DNA of 64,000 nt from Chaetoderma sp. LZ-2023a (lineage: Eukaryota; Mollusca; Caudofoveata; Chaetodermatida; Chaetodermatidae), in NCBI GenBank assembly GCA_034401795.1, contig CM067367.1, forward strand, positions 56,796,206 through 56,860,205. The letters are read 5' to 3'. Below are positions 11,078-23,173 of this stretch, piece after piece. Position 1 is the first letter of the stretch; the number at the start of each line of letters is the position of its first letter. The notes under the pieces are model-generated. The model searched no databases, had not been told where the DNA came from, and saw only the letters and a program-made list of their open reading frames with translations. The position numbers and the translations under genes are program-made.

Positions 11078-13001
11078 TTGTATCAATATAGGAGGAACAT
11101 ACATGTCTCGCTGTATACCTCCTTCCTAGACACTCAGAAGGCATTTGATGTGGTGGATCATGCATCCTTAAAGTGTAAGCTGTATAACGAGGGTATAAAT
11201 CTACACTTACTGCAAATTACTGATCTGCTCTACAGGGATCTTACTGCGAAAGTGAAGTGGGGAGGTTCTCTAAGCCCCTCATTCCCGATACTGCAAGGTG
11301 TCCGACAAGGGGGCATCCTCTCCACTGGGTTGTACAAAGTTTACATTAACAACCTGCTGCAGCAATTAGAATCTTCACAACTAGGAACATTCATGGGAAC
11401 TCAGTATACAGGATGCCCAACAGCTGCTGACGATCTCACCCTAATGAGCAACTCAGAATTTGAACTGCAATGTATGCTTGATATTGTATATCGTTACTCA
11501 ACTCGTGAGCGATACCTAATACATCCAGAAAAGTCTACAATACTGCACAATTGAGTACGCACACAATCTGTTCCGCACTTGCCTAAATGGTGTCTTGGCG
11601 AATTAGAAATATCTGTCTCCACAACAGCAACTCATTTGGGGTTATCTCGAACTACAAAACAAGAAACGAAGATCAATGTTCAAGAGCATATATCTTGTGC
11701 TAGACGCACACTCTATAGTCTCACTGGCACAGGTTTGCATGGCTCGAATGGTATATCAACAAAAATTACATACCGTATCATCCAGCTTTATGTCATCCCT
11801 CGACTACTCTATGGACTAGAGATCTTTGTACTACAAAAACAAGAACTTGATCAACTAGAAAGCTTCTTTATTGACATACTTAGGAAGATACAAGCCCTTC
11901 CAACGAGGACCGCGAAATGTGCTGTACTCCTTCTACCTGGCGCTAGACCAATCACTGCAGAGCTACACATACATCAGCTAACACTTTTGAGGAACATCCT
12001 GGCATGCCAAAACAAGCCACTTAACCACATACTAGTAAGACATTTGGCGTTTGAGACTCCAAAATCGGGCAGTTGGTTTATTTATATTAAGAATTTGCTA
12101 GAGAGATACAACTTATCAAACATCCAAGAGCTTATTCTGAATTTACCCTCTAAGTTAAAATGGAAATCAGTAGTAAAATCTGCCGTGGACAGCCAATGGA
12201 ACGAGGACTTACAGTTTTCGTGTGAAACCAAAAGTACACTTAAAAACTGTAACACTAAAGACTTTTGTATTGGGAAATGCCATATATCCGTGCACACTGT
12301 AGACAATGACAACAGTGATGTGAAACGTAGTGTCATTAAAGCCAGGCTCATCACAGGAACATACCTAGTACAAGCAACACTAAGTAAATTCAACCAAAAC
12401 ATTGTGAACCCCACATTCCGTCTCTGTCAGTTGAGTTCTGAAGATTATCAACACTTCTTGCTACACTGTGGTGCACTCCATCAGTATAGAAATCCATATT
12501 TATCACTGCTCAAGAAAACCATCATCGACCACCTTGGCGAGAATTCCTGGAAATATATCTCCAGCATAGAAGATCACCTCGTAAAACTTATTATCGACTG
12601 TACAAGTCTAGTCAGGGCTGGATTACTACCTAACAACTGCCCATTATTATGGGAATTGGAATGTATAACTAGAAAACTATGTTACAACCTGCATTGCGGT
12701 AGAAGCTTCCTCTTTAACCAGCTTCCACAGCAACATTAATCAACAGTAACTGCTGTTAACTGATATCCTGAATCAGAACTGTATTTATATATAATTGTCC
12801 ATGCACCCTGGTGCTGAACAGTGGTTGGGTTATTATTATTGAACTGTGTTCGGACAACATATTTAGCTAATCTATAATTGCGGACTAAAATTACAATTAT
12901 ATAATGTTCATAAATCAAACTGTAGTTTACGTAACCACACATGTGGGTGCTCCTATCAAGAGGAGGGATATACGAACAACAACAACAACAACAACAACAA
13001 C
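11078..13001 (+). pseudogene. Non-LTR retrotransposon (LINE A), 5'-truncated ORF2 and 3' end
   Basis: The first frame (to 11554) carries the RT motifs LDTQKAFDVVDHASL, ILQGVRQGGILSTGLYKVYINNLL and CPTAADDLTLMS, where AADD is the catalytic box. A TGA at 11552 ends it. A second frame (11579-12739, 386 aa) continues the protein with KITYRIIQLYVIPRLLYGLEIF and a C-terminal cysteine/histidine segment (RLCQLSSEDYQHFLLHC). The stop is followed by ~230 bp of 3' UTR ending 'gaggagggatatacg' and an (AAC)9 tail. Endonuclease and ORF1 are missing. The clade is uncertain; an I- or Jockey-like group is possible. Confidence 0.8.
12975..13001 (+). repeat. (AAC)9 microsatellite, LINE A 3' tail
   Basis: Nine AAC units directly follow the LINE A 3' terminal motif, as expected for target-primed reverse transcription of a LINE with a simple-repeat tail. 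Confidence 0.85.
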
Positions 13002-14880
13002 ATACGTATGTAAGATGCTAGAGATGATCCTAAAGCTACGTATCCAGCAAACAATCCTTGATGCTCAACACCAACTTCAATATGGATTCACTGCTAAGAT
13101 ATCTCCAATGTATAGTGCTCTGCTGCTCCAGGAGGCCTGTATTGAATCCAGATCCAAAAACCTAGACTCGTATGTCGCACTCCTAGACACCAGAACTGCA
13201 TTTGACGTGGTCAATCATGCCAGCCTGGCACGAAAGCTGTATTTCGCAGGGATCGATGGTGCTCTCTGGACTCTCATTACGGATCTGCATAGAAATGCCT
13301 CAACGAAGGTCAAATGGTCAGGCGAATATTCCAGCGAGCTCCCATTCCTTCAAGGTGTAAGACAAGGCGGGATCCTCTCTACGGACCTTTATAAGCTTTA
13401 TATCAATTATCTGCTGAATCATCTGGACACGACAGATAACAATGTTAGAATCGGTACCATATTGTGTCCTTCTCCAACATGTGCAGATGATGTCAGCCTC
13501 ATTGCAAACGACGAATTCCAAATGCAGACACTGCTAGACATTGCGCACCATTACAGTACCCATGAATTCTATGAGCTTCAACCCACTAAATGTGCTCTCC
13601 TGTCTGACTGTAAATCCCAGAAACCAGCAGTCTTACTGAACGGCAAAGAGTTGTCAACTCCAGGACAGGCTTCCCATCTAGGTATACAGTGAAAGATCGT
13701 CTATCGAATGTCAAGGTATCAGTGGAGGAAAACATAAAAAAGGCCAGAAGAGCGGCATATTCACTGATGGGTGCTGGGTTGCATGGCATCAATGGGATAA
13801 TGCCAACTGTCTCTCTGCATCTCCTCGAGATCTACGTACTCCCGATCCTCTTGCATGGCATGGACGTTCTACTTCCAAATAAAACAGAGCTGTAACTGAT
13901 GGAGAAATATTTCCATAGAATGCTCATTCAGATCCTTGGGTTACCAGAAAGAGTAGCATATCCATCACCATATCTTCTCCTTGGCACACTGCCTATTGAA
14001 GGACGTATCAACTCACAGAAGCTTACTCTCTTCAGAAACATCATATCAGATCCAGCAAGCATTCTCTTCCGTATCACAGTCCATCAAACTATCATGAAAG
14101 GATTCTTCCAAAACAGTTGGTTCACTGAGATATGCAGCATTCTAGCTAAATACAATTTACCATCCATTCACGACCTTATTGAAAACCCACCTGACAAAGG
14201 ACCCTGGAAGAGGATCGTAAAGACACGTGTAAATGAGCTATGGTCCACCAAACTACATCAGCAATCACAGTTATATTCGACATTGCAGTATTTTCACACG
14301 TACCCAGCCAGCTGTATGACTCCACATCCATCTGTTGAATCACTAACTACATGTCCTCGCGATATCCGCGCTCTCTCTCTGTACATTTGCGTCTCCTAAC
14401 GGGCTGCTACATCCTGCAATCGAATAGAGCCAAGTTCAACAAGCACACGGTTAATCCTACCTGCCTCCAGTGTCATGATGGACCAGAAGACAGCACACAT
14501 TTCCTGTCCACGTGCAGTGCCATGGAAGACGCTAGGCGAAAATACCTGCCTTTAATTCAAACGAACCTGTGTGATATGTGTACTCCGCTAACCCATCATG
14601 TTTGGACTCATGCAAAACAATAACCTCGTTCCTTCTGGATCCATCCATCTACTGACAAGTGTGAGGGAGTCCTGTCCCTGCCTCAACAGAATAGAAGCTC
14701 TGATTCGACAGTATCTATGCACACTAAACCATATACGAACTGTTAAGACAAATGAGATTGACCTGAATCGTGTACGTGAGCCGGTGGTCTTTTATACTCC
14801 AATCGGTGGTGCTCCTGTACATAGGAGGGATCTACGTAAACTGAACGGAACTGAACAGAACAAGAAGATTAATACGAAAT
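13002..14880 (+). pseudogene. Non-LTR retrotransposon (LINE B, same family as LINE A), broken
   Basis: The copy starts immediately after the LINE A tail with KMLEMILKLRIQQTIL inside the RT. It contains LLDTRTAFDVVNHASLARKL, FLQGVRQGGILSTDLYKLYI and CADDVSLI with catalytic CADD. Frameshifts or stops at about 13690, 13895 and 14399 break the frame. The C-terminal part retains NPTCLQCHDGPEDSTHFLSTC, a C-x2-C...H...C finger. The 3' end 'ggtggtgctcctgtacatag' and the following 'gagggatctacg' match the LINE A end, then an irregular gaac-rich tail. It is 5'-truncated and inactive. Confidence 0.8.
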
Positions 14881-15525
14881 GAATGTTACACCATAGAACA
14901 ATAAAACAATACATGTTTTAAGTGAAGTAGAATAATGTTTCAGATTTCCTACGACTAGTGATAATATAACTGTCAATGATATCGATGAAAACAAAGGTAA
15001 CTATGTCTAATAACCAGTTTTCGTGTTCATGTAATCTTACATAGCCATAGGTATATGGGCGAGTTGCTTAAATTCGTGAGTACTGAAATTCGTGAATTTG
15101 TTTTTATCCTTCTCGTTCTATGATGTAACGCTGTATGGAACGCATCTACACAGTAGCCACGTTTTGATTGACAGTTCTGAAGCTTTTGACAAAGTTTTGA
15201 GCAAAATATGTTCAAAACAAGAAACTTTTCATACAATTACTGATGGTAGTGATGGTAAGCTTCCTTAATGCACTTTCTTAGATTACTTACTTGTGCTTAT
15301 TTAGCACCTAAAATGATCAATTTTTACAATCTAAAGTTACCACCTGCTTTGGTTACATTTTTTCGCCGCGTCGGATTAGCCTGATTGACGGGAGCACGTC
15401 TAAATTTTATTGGAGAGGCTTTAGAGGAAGGGGTGGGTGCTTATTAATCATTTACAAAATGTCAAAATTAACATAAAGTGCACACATGTTTTTTTTAACG
15501 ATAGAATTTTTTTTATTCTTTCCTT
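14881..15525. other. Intergenic, nothing recognised
   Basis: AT-rich spacer between LINE B and the DIRS element E1. No gene or clear repeat found. Confidence 0.4.
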
Positions 15526-15540
15526 TTCATATCATGAGAA

Positions 15541-15723
15541 CATACTTACCTCCATAACACTCTGGATATACTAGTATATCGGCTCTAAATTCAATAATAT
15601 TCAGAATTATAAAAAGTTAGGTGCCCCTAATGGGCAGGTGGAAGTACACAGTCATGCACATGACAGACACCACCCACTGCGCATGCGCATACTGGTACTT
15701 CCGTTTTCTAATATATTGGCTGA
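15541..15723 (+). repeat. E1 left inverted terminal repeat
   Basis: The reverse complement recurs at 22068-22242 with small differences. It includes 'gttaggtgcccctaatgggc', an NRF-1-like palindrome TGCGCATGCGCA at 15678-15689, and at its outer edge CATACTTACCTCC, the antisense of a consensus 5' splice site. DIRS transcription is expected to start from this repeat (family knowledge). Confidence 0.9.
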
Positions 15724-15795
15724 GAAGCAACATGTGAAAATCTTCACAGGCTCTTTATCTGAAAATTCTCTAGAATAAAATCATCCTAATCCATC

Positions 15796-15843
15796 ATGGC
15801 TGATGCTAAAGTATTGGAGGAGTCCTCCTCGTCATCCGCTAAG
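15796..15843 (+). CDS. E1 predicted first coding exon of gag-like protein
   Basis: This is a 16-codon ATG-started segment (MADAKVLEESSSSSAK) ending AAG just before GTGATA, a plausible 5' splice site. A pyrimidine-rich 3' splice site (cccttcccttttcag) ends at 16775, and the next exon opens AAA TGT CCA in the same phase 0. E2 has the same arrangement, which supports a real intron of ~932 nt here. No transcript evidence is available. Confidence 0.6.
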
Positions 15844-16775
15844 GTGATATTGTTCCATATATTTATATAAGACTTGTATTTGTTACCGGTTTTCGTCGTT
15901 GCCGTTTCGGCGGTACTGCGTTTTCAGGCGCTGGGAATCCTTGTTAAATTTTTTCCCAGCGCCTAGGACTATTAATCTCTTGTGATTTGTGCTTACAGGT
16001 TTTGTCTTGTGACTAAACAAGGATGCCTGGTCTTCTCTAGAAGGTTGTTCACGTCCCAGGGTGACTTATCATCGTGATATGTCTAAGGGTTGGAGATATA
16101 TTAAATTAATAAAGGAAATATCTCCTTCCCTTTGTCCCATCCCCCCTCATCAGTTTTTTTGGGAAGAGGAGTCTCGGCGGATGGATGGACATGTTCTGCA
16201 CAAGAGGATGGTTGCCTGTGCTCAGGCTAAGGGAGTTTATTAATTATGGCACATAATTATTTGAAAATAATCACAATTTTCTGCTGCCTTTTGTTATTGC
16301 ACGATATTCTCTCTTGTGTGTGCATGGGTTCTCGAATATATATAATTTGATATTATATTATTGGGGAGGTGTGAATGTCTTTAATATCTAGATATTTCTT
16401 GCATTCTTTTCTGACATCCCCTCTCCTTGAAGGAGCTTTGTCATTGAGGTTTTGATGTCATAATCAACCAGAGTTTTTTCTCTTTCCTTGACGTCATAAT
16501 CTTAGTTTAGAGAAGTCTGTGATGTGTTCATCACCCTTTATTATGATGGTGGAGAGATATCTAGATAGTCATAATCTTTCTCTCTTTCTTAATTTGGGAT
16601 CCTGGTTGTGATTGTTTTTTTATTTTAAACTAGAGAAGTCTGCTGTCCCATCAGGGTTGTCTGTCATAAAAGTGGATGTCTTCTCTCGAGTTTGTTCTTG
16701 TTTTGTACTAATAGTCAATTAACAAGGCTTTGCAAATTATAATACTCATTGTCTTCGTATCCCTTCCCTTTTCAG

Positions 16776-18610
16776 AAATGTCCATCCTGTCTGAAGCCTA
16801 TGAAGGCTAGATTCTTCCCCCACCCATGCCATCTGTGTTCAGCTTGTAGGCTAACTAACAAATGTGTCATTTGTAAAGAGTGGGGGGGGGGGAGGGATCT
16901 AACCTCTGAATTCTTCTGTTCCCAGGCTAAGCTGATGGCTGATGAGGGCAAGAAGACTAAGAAGGAGGGTAAGAAGAAGGCCTCTGAGAAGGGTGAGCTC
17001 GACGCCTTCAAGGTTGAATTAGTGAGTGAGATGTGCAGGACTTTGAAAGACCTAATGCCTGACATGCTTCGCGGCTTGTTGCCTGGCACAGGTGTTTCAA
17101 CTTCCTGTGCGTTGACCTCAGTGCAGGTAGCCCCCGTCCCTGGATCATGCCCTACTAGATCGGACAAATGTTTAGTGATCCAGGTGCGGCCATCTTGGAC
17201 CCAGGCTTGATGTTCGCATCGCCTGGTGTTCCAGCGGCGCGAGCAGCATCAGGCGGGACCCGACCAGCGGGCCTAACCACGATCAATCGCGGAGTAACCT
17301 CATCATATACTTTCGAACATTCTCCTGGTCAGTCTGGGTAAGTTTTCCATACTAATCCAGAGTCTAACTTTCCTGGTCAGGAAGATGATGAAGACTACCT
17401 GCTCGGTCCACAGGATGAGCATGAAGACATGGATGCGAGCGTCTACACTTCTCTCATGGGGAGCGTGACCGCTCGCACCTATGGCACTGTTCCCTCGGGA
17501 GCAGGTTTCATGCTTCAGCCTGTGGGCCGGTTTGGAGCAGAGGGCCCGTATATATTCCCTGGGCAGCCAGGTTCGTCTATAGCCTCCTCCTCGGCCATAC
17601 CTGCGAATGCCATTGAAGATGACGAGGGCCCGCTGCTCGTCGGCAATTCGCAGGTAGCCACGGATGAAGACTGGTCAGAAGCGTGTGCGTGGCTCCTCGC
17701 TGTCAGACCAGAGCGCTCCATGGACGAGACGGCCGCCGGTAACCCTCGGGCATGGTTACAGGCAAAGCCGTTGGCCAGCACGACTCTGTCTCTGCCGTAT
17801 GCTGAACATATCTTAGATATGTTCTCGGTGGCAGAGGAGTCGATCAGACCGAAAGGTCGCCTCGCGAAGGCTCCCCCCCCCCCCCCCCCCCCCCCCCCGC
17901 GAGGTTGCTAGAGGATGTCGAGTTACCGCACCGCTCTGGGGGAAGATACGCAGCCATGTTTCCATGCTGACATGGGAGCGTTGTGCACGGGCGCTATGCA
18001 CTCGGCTAATGCCGCTTTGCACGACACCGAGGAGAGTTCACGAGCGGCGATTAGTGCGCTGTCGCATGTCTCTCAGCTGCTATCGGGGGTAGTAGCAGCG
18101 TCGGTGCAGCAACAGCCTAGCCCTGTGACAGTCCAACGAGCCATCCAGGATGGCATCAACCTGGCGTTGGACTGTCTGACTAGGTCAGTCACAAAGTCGC
18201 TGAGAATGAGGCGCACTTTTGCGTTGGACAATTTGTGCCCGTCTCAGGAGCTCAAGTCGCGCTTGTTGCAAGTGCCGATGGCGGGCCCTGGTCTCTTTGG
18301 AGGTGAAGGTAGTCGGCACCTCCAAGAGACAGTGACTTTGGTGAACAACCAGAGGGCACTGCGCGCACAGTTTGAAGTGCTGTGCAGAGAACACGTGCGT
18401 GTTCAGCCCTCGGCTGCTCGACAGCAGTACGCTTGTGGCGGTGCTGGCATTATCAGAGGCCAGCAGGCCGGCCGGGTTCAGAGACCGCGTTGGCCGCGCC
18501 AGCAGCAGCTTGTTGTTGTACGTCAGCCAGCGCCTCAGGTGCAGCCAGACAGCAGCCCGCGCACCATGGTGCACGTGGCGCTGGTCGCGGCGCGTGGTAA
18601 CCGGGCCTGA
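16776..18610 (+). pseudogene. E1 gag-like protein, frameshifted
   Basis: The N-terminus has the motif C-x2-C-x10-H-x-C-x2-C-x2-C-x5-C-x2-C-x2-W (KCPSC...CVICKEW), probably zinc-binding. The first frame ends at 17210. Later frames (17429-17911 and 17915-18610) match the E2 gag at EDWSEACAWLLAVRP, SPVTVQRAIQDGINLALDC and GPGLFGGEGSRHLQETVTL. A 26-C run (17873-17898) sits where E2 reads GRLAKAPREV and destroys the frame. The function is inferred to be the structural or nucleic-acid-binding protein of the element. Some Gs around 16882 also form a long run. Confidence 0.8.
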
Positions 18611-18733
18611 TGCACTAAAAATTTTTCCGGTTACCACAAGTACCACTCGGGTGTTGTCACTCATACCAGAGACACTCCCACTTCTAAAATTTATGGGCAC
18701 CCCGTCAACCCTTGCCACATTCAGAAGTGGGAG

Positions 18734-20508
18734 CGGTTAATTCAGGACCGCTTAGTCTTGCAATGGCTTTCGTACGGATACAGTCCAGAATGGATGAGGT
18801 CCGCCGTTGCATCTATCTCTGGTACCGGTCTGGACTCAAATTCCAAGAGATCCAGACAAGCGGTTGTGCATAGAAGAGGAGATAGAATCTCTAAGTTTTA
18901 AAGGAAGCAATTCAACCGGCGCAAGATTGCCCGGGCTTCTATTCAACCGTGTTTCTTGTGACAAAGAACACCGAGGGGTGGAGACCAATTCGCAACCTCA
19001 AACCTCTAAATAAGTTTATAGACACACCAAGTTTCAAAATGGAAACAGTAAGATCGGTGTTGTTGGGGTTAGAGAAGGGGATGTGGACAGCATCTATAGA
19101 TCTCAAGGATGGTTATTTCCACATTCCAATTCAAGGAGTTTTCGTCGGGTCCTGAGATTTGCTTTTCAGGGACGCAAATGGGAATTCAAGGTTCTTCCAT
19201 TCGGTATCTCGACGGCTCCAAGGGTCTTCACTCGAGTGGTACTTGCTATCACGGCATACCTCCGCAGGAGAAATATAGCTGTTCACACTTACATAGACGA
19301 CTGGTTGCTGAAAGCACACAACCCAGAAAGTTTGACAGCAAATCTGGAGATAGTTTTGAAAACTCTCACAGATTTAGGCTGGATAATCAACTTTCAGAAA
19401 TCAGAGCTGACTCCATCCCAGAAGTTTGTTTACCTGGGTATGTTCTTCAATCTGGAGATAGGATATGTTTATCCATCCCAGGAGAGAGTGGAAAATCTCC
19501 TCGTGCATTCAGTTGGTTTGCAACAGTCGTTATATTCTAGCACGAGTCTATCTGAGAATGTTAGGTCTGCTGGTTTCAATGGAACCAGTCATTCCTCAGG
19601 CGGCCGATTGAATTGTTTCTCATGGCTCAGTGGACGCAGAGTTCAGGCTCACTGGACTCACGCATTCAAGTGTTGGACCCTCTCATTCATCACCTTCATT
19701 GGTGGATGGAGAGAGGAAATCTCATGGCGGGGGTCATGCTGACCCCTCCCCACCCTCAAGTAACAATGTTTACGGATGCATCGATGGAGGGTTGGGGAGC
19801 TTGCCTGGAAGAAGCCACTATATCAGGGCTATCGAACCTGGAACAGTCAAAGGAACATATCAACATGCTAGAATTGCGGGCTGTAATTCTAGGCCTGGAA
19901 AACTTGTGATGATACGTTCAGACATCTCTACAGTAGTGAGTTACATAAATCGCCAGGGCGGAGTGAAGTCGCCCAGTCTCTGTATGATGACATGGAAGCT
20001 GCTTTGCTGGTGCATGGATAATATGATCACCTTGAAAGCAGTTCATATTCCGGGAAGGCTGAATCTGTTAGCAGACTCATTGAGCCGAAGGATGAGTATT
20101 CTGCCTACGGAATGGCAACTAAATCAATGTGTGGCGGATCACCTATTCAATCATTGGGGAAAGCCCAACATAGATTTGTTCGCAATGAAGAAGAATGCGA
20201 AGATGACGACATACATTTCTCCGATTCCAGATCCAAGCGCTATCGCAATAGATGCGCTAGCTCTCAGTTGGAAGGGAATGTATGCATACGCATACCCTCC
20301 AACAATCCTGATTCCAAGGATTCTTCAGAAGATGAAACAAGAGGAATGCCAAGTGCTTCTGATCACCCCAAATTGGCCAAGCTCATGGTTTACGGATCTG
20401 CTGGACCTTCTGGTTTGCAATCCGTTTCCTCTGCCTCTGATGGACAATATTATCTTCCAGGGCAAGACCCTTCACAACAATCCGTCAATGTTTCAATTGA
20501 CTGCATAG
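18734..20508 (+). pseudogene. E1 reverse transcriptase-RNase H-MT-like polyprotein, frameshifted
   Basis: RT motifs: LVTKNTEGWRPIRNLKPLNKF, TASIDLKDGYFHI, LPFGISTAPRVFTRVVLAI and the active site HTYIDDWLL. RNase H: FTDASMEGWGACLEE, MLELRAVILGLE, IRSDISTVVSYINRQGG (Asn of the usual RSDNST is changed) and LLADSLSRR. The downstream segment KPNIDLFAMKKNAK...YAYAYPP...LLITPNWPS matches the region often called a methyltransferase-like domain in DIRS elements. Frameshifts near 18900, 19130, 19500 and 19909 break the frame. It would synthesise and process element cDNA. Confidence 0.85.
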
Positions 20509-21510
20509 ATGTTGTCAAAAAATCCGCGATTAAGGAGGGCTTTTCTGAGCAAGCAGCCAATTTCATGGCCAGAGCCAGAAGGGGGTCAACCTCCAGAGCT
20601 TATAATTATAAAATCAACAGATTTGCCGAATGGTGCTCAAAGAGATGTATCAATCCGATAGAAGCATCTATTCAGGTAGTAGCTGATTTTCTCTGTCACC
20701 TGTATGATGCCTATAGTCTTAAGCCTAATTCTATTGCTGGATACAAATCAGCATTAATGACTGTTATCCCTTGCTTGGCAAAGGAGGGGAAGTGATGAAG
20801 TAAGTGTTTTAAATACTCTTATTAAAGGTATGGGCAATCTCAGACCAAGAAATCCTCCACTGACACCGTTATGGAGTCTTTCTCTGGTTCTGCAGGTTTT
20901 GAGTGACAAACCTTTTGAACCACTTAGTGCTATATCTGTAAAATTATTGACACTTAAAACTGTTTTTTTAGTTGCGGCAGCATCAGCCAGACGCAGGAGT
21001 GAAATTCATGCCTTGTCTGCTGAACCTGACCGTTATATAGTTACAGGTGAAGGCCTTAAGCTGCTACCAAGATTGAATTTCTTGGCTAAGAATCAATCTT
21101 TAAAATATCCGGGTACGCCTATTATTTTACCTGCCTTAACCAGATATGATCCTGGTGCTAAAGTATGGTGTCCTGTCCATGCTTTAAATAAGTACAAGAG
21201 AAGAACTCAGGTTTGGCGGACGGACCCATGTTCCCTATGGTTGTCATATATTGAACCCCATGGTAGGGCGTCAAGAGACACTATTTCCAGATGGATAGTA
21301 GAATGTATTCAATTCTGTCATAAGACAGCCACTGGAATCCAAGAAGATAGAGCCAAGGCTCATAGTGTCCGTGGTGTGGTAACTTCCACAGCATTATTTA
21401 ATGGTGTTTCTATTGAAGACATTATGTCAGTGGCACTGTGAATCAAGTTTTACCGACCATTACCTTCGTGACACTTCTAACCCGCTCGCCGTCTCAGTCC
21501 TCAGAAAATA
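20467..21510 (+). pseudogene. E1 tyrosine recombinase, frameshifted
   Basis: The N-terminal core-binding part is RRGSTSRAYNYKINRFAEWCSKR. The catalytic part has ASARRRSEIHAL (first catalytic Arg in the RRR cluster), AHSVRGVVTS (HxxR) and, out of frame, SFTDHYLRD with the nucleophile Tyr. A frameshift near 20795 splits the protein. A 7-bp deletion near 21434 relative to E2 removes the Trp of QWHCESS and shifts the Tyr out of frame, so the enzyme cannot be active. The intact protein would join the cDNA circle to the genome by strand exchange. Confidence 0.85.
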
Positions 21511-21910
21511 AAATAATGTGGAGGTTCATGTTTGTAAATAGTTTCCTCCTCTGCTATTGTGGTTCTTTCAGAGAGTTTTTTTGAAATAGAAGCAATTCTT
21601 CTTTTTCCAATGTCTAGTAATACTTTTCATTAAGTATTAGAGAACGTGCTAGTCATTTAGAGCAGCGGTTTTCCTAACCTTCCTCAGAAAGAGGGGGGGG
21701 AGCGCATTGGCCTTTTTGATCAATCTCTCTTCATCGGTCGATTATCCGATGCAAAAATTCTATTCCTGGTTGTGTTTCAGTCACAATTTCAGATGTTTTA
21801 AATCTCTTGAGAATTCAAAGAGCCTAGTCTCTTCGAGGGTGTGCTGGTTTTCCGGACCTTGCCTCCCTCCCACCAAATTTACTTTCAAATTCTGGTGTTT
21901 TATCAAGAGT

Positions 21911-22002
21911 GTTAGGGAGGTAAGTATGTTCTCATGATGTGAATTAAGAAAATTTGTCGAATTTCTTTTTCACGAGTGAGATGACATACTTACCTCCCTA
22001 AC
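21911..22002 (+). repeat. E1 internal complementary region with 18-bp perfect palindromic arms
   Basis: GTTAGGGAGGTAAGTATG (21911-21928) pairs perfectly with 21985-22002. The left half is the complement of the element's left outer end, and the right half is the complement of the right outer end ('aagaaaatttg...cacgagtgagatga'). This is the DIRS hallmark used as a template to complete and circularise the cDNA (established for DIRS1). Confidence 0.9.
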
Positions 22003-22067
22003 AGGATCCCGGCCTTCGCCACCCCACGGAGGCCTGGTCCTTTGGTTATTGAATAGTTGCTTCTATG

Positions 22068-22242
22068 TCAGCCAATATTTAGTAACGGAAGTACCGGCAT
22101 GCGCAGTGGGTGGTGTCTGTCATGTGCATGACTGTGTACTTCCACCTGCCCATTAGGGGCACCTAACTTTTTATAATTCTGAATATTATTGAATTTAGAG
22201 CTGATATACTAGTATATCCAGAGTGTTAGGGAGGTAAGTATG
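22068..22242 (+). repeat. E1 right inverted terminal repeat
   Basis: Reverse complement of 15541-15723. The GCGCATGCGC core is reduced here to GCATGCGC. The outer edge carries sense GGGAGGTAAGTATG, followed by a unique extension to about 22282. Confidence 0.9.
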
Positions 22243-22282
22243 TCATCTCACTCGTGAAAAAGAAATTTGACAAATTTTCTTA

Positions 22283-23173
22283 TTATGCCTGCTGAACATG
22301 TTTTAAAGACCCTAGCGTTAGCTCATTTCTTCAGCTCATTAATATTTGTGAATTTCATGTTACGTCACTACCTAACGAAAGCGGCGTCCATTTGTTTTTT
22401 TTCTTCTATTCAAATGTATCAACTGCTTTTATAGTTTATACATTCATTTGTAGGACTAATTTATCGGTTAAAACGGGCAAAATTAGCAGTTGAAACATTC
22501 AAATAAAACTAATACAGTGATATTTAAGGATTTACATGCATGTACCAGACAGCTGAAGATGCATAATCACCAATTCACGAAATTCAGTACCCGCTATTTC
22601 ACACATAACCTGGCGAGGTGGGTCAGTTCAAATGCTTGGGATTTGTTTAAAAATTAAAACTTTGTACTGAAATTTTTTCATTTGTATTCGGAAGTGTTAT
22701 TTCACCCTGTGTTAAATTCTTGCGCCGATCTGTTTAACAGTTTTCTTTCACGAGTGCATTACTTGCTTAGATTCACGAACTTCGGTACCCATAGTATATA
22801 TGAGCACAGGCCTTTGAACTTTTGCACAGGCGTTTGAATTTTCATCCATCCATATCACTACAAAATTCAAAGGCCTGTGATATGAGGTGCTATTAGCAAT
22901 GATAGGGATTTACTACATGCTATAAACTAATACTATAGGAGGTTTTTTCGTGACGTCATTATTTTTAGAACGGGGGAAGCCTGGGCGTCAAGCGTTCATT
23001 GACGTTATAAAGTAAGCACTGATCTTGCTGGACGTGAATCTTATCTTACACCTTATTAGTCCTCTAAATAAGAATTGTTTGGCGAAATGTATTCAATTTC
23101 CACTTTATTTGTGTGCGATATTGAGAGCAATGATTTATTTACTGCTTTCATACCATAACACACGTGTCATGCG
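22283..23173. other. Intergenic with a small hairpin (22803-22880)
   Basis: No gene found. A 14-bp perfect inverted pair, CACAGGCCTTTGAA and its complement (about 22804 and 22865), lies around a 50-bp spacer, with a third related word nearby. The region ends at an assembly gap. Confidence 0.45.

Larger units (their letters stand above)
15526..22282 (+). mobile_element. DIRS-type tyrosine-recombinase retrotransposon E1 (decayed)
   Basis: The element has inverted terminal repeats (15541-15723 and 22068-22242). An internal complementary region (21911-22002) holds the reverse complements of both outer ends. Between them lie gag-like, RT-RNase H and tyrosine recombinase regions in DIRS order. The termini are placed by matching the outer flanks to the internal region and are uncertain by about 2 bp. 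No integrase of the DDE type and no LTRs are present. Coding regions carry frameshifts, a 26-C run and a 7-bp deletion in the recombinase, so E1 is dead. It is a close relative of E2 at 26890-33917. Confidence 0.9.

Noticed and set aside
16772-17167. Minus-strand ORF opposite E1 gag
   Set aside because: Shadow frame; the plus strand carries the conserved Cys/His motif.
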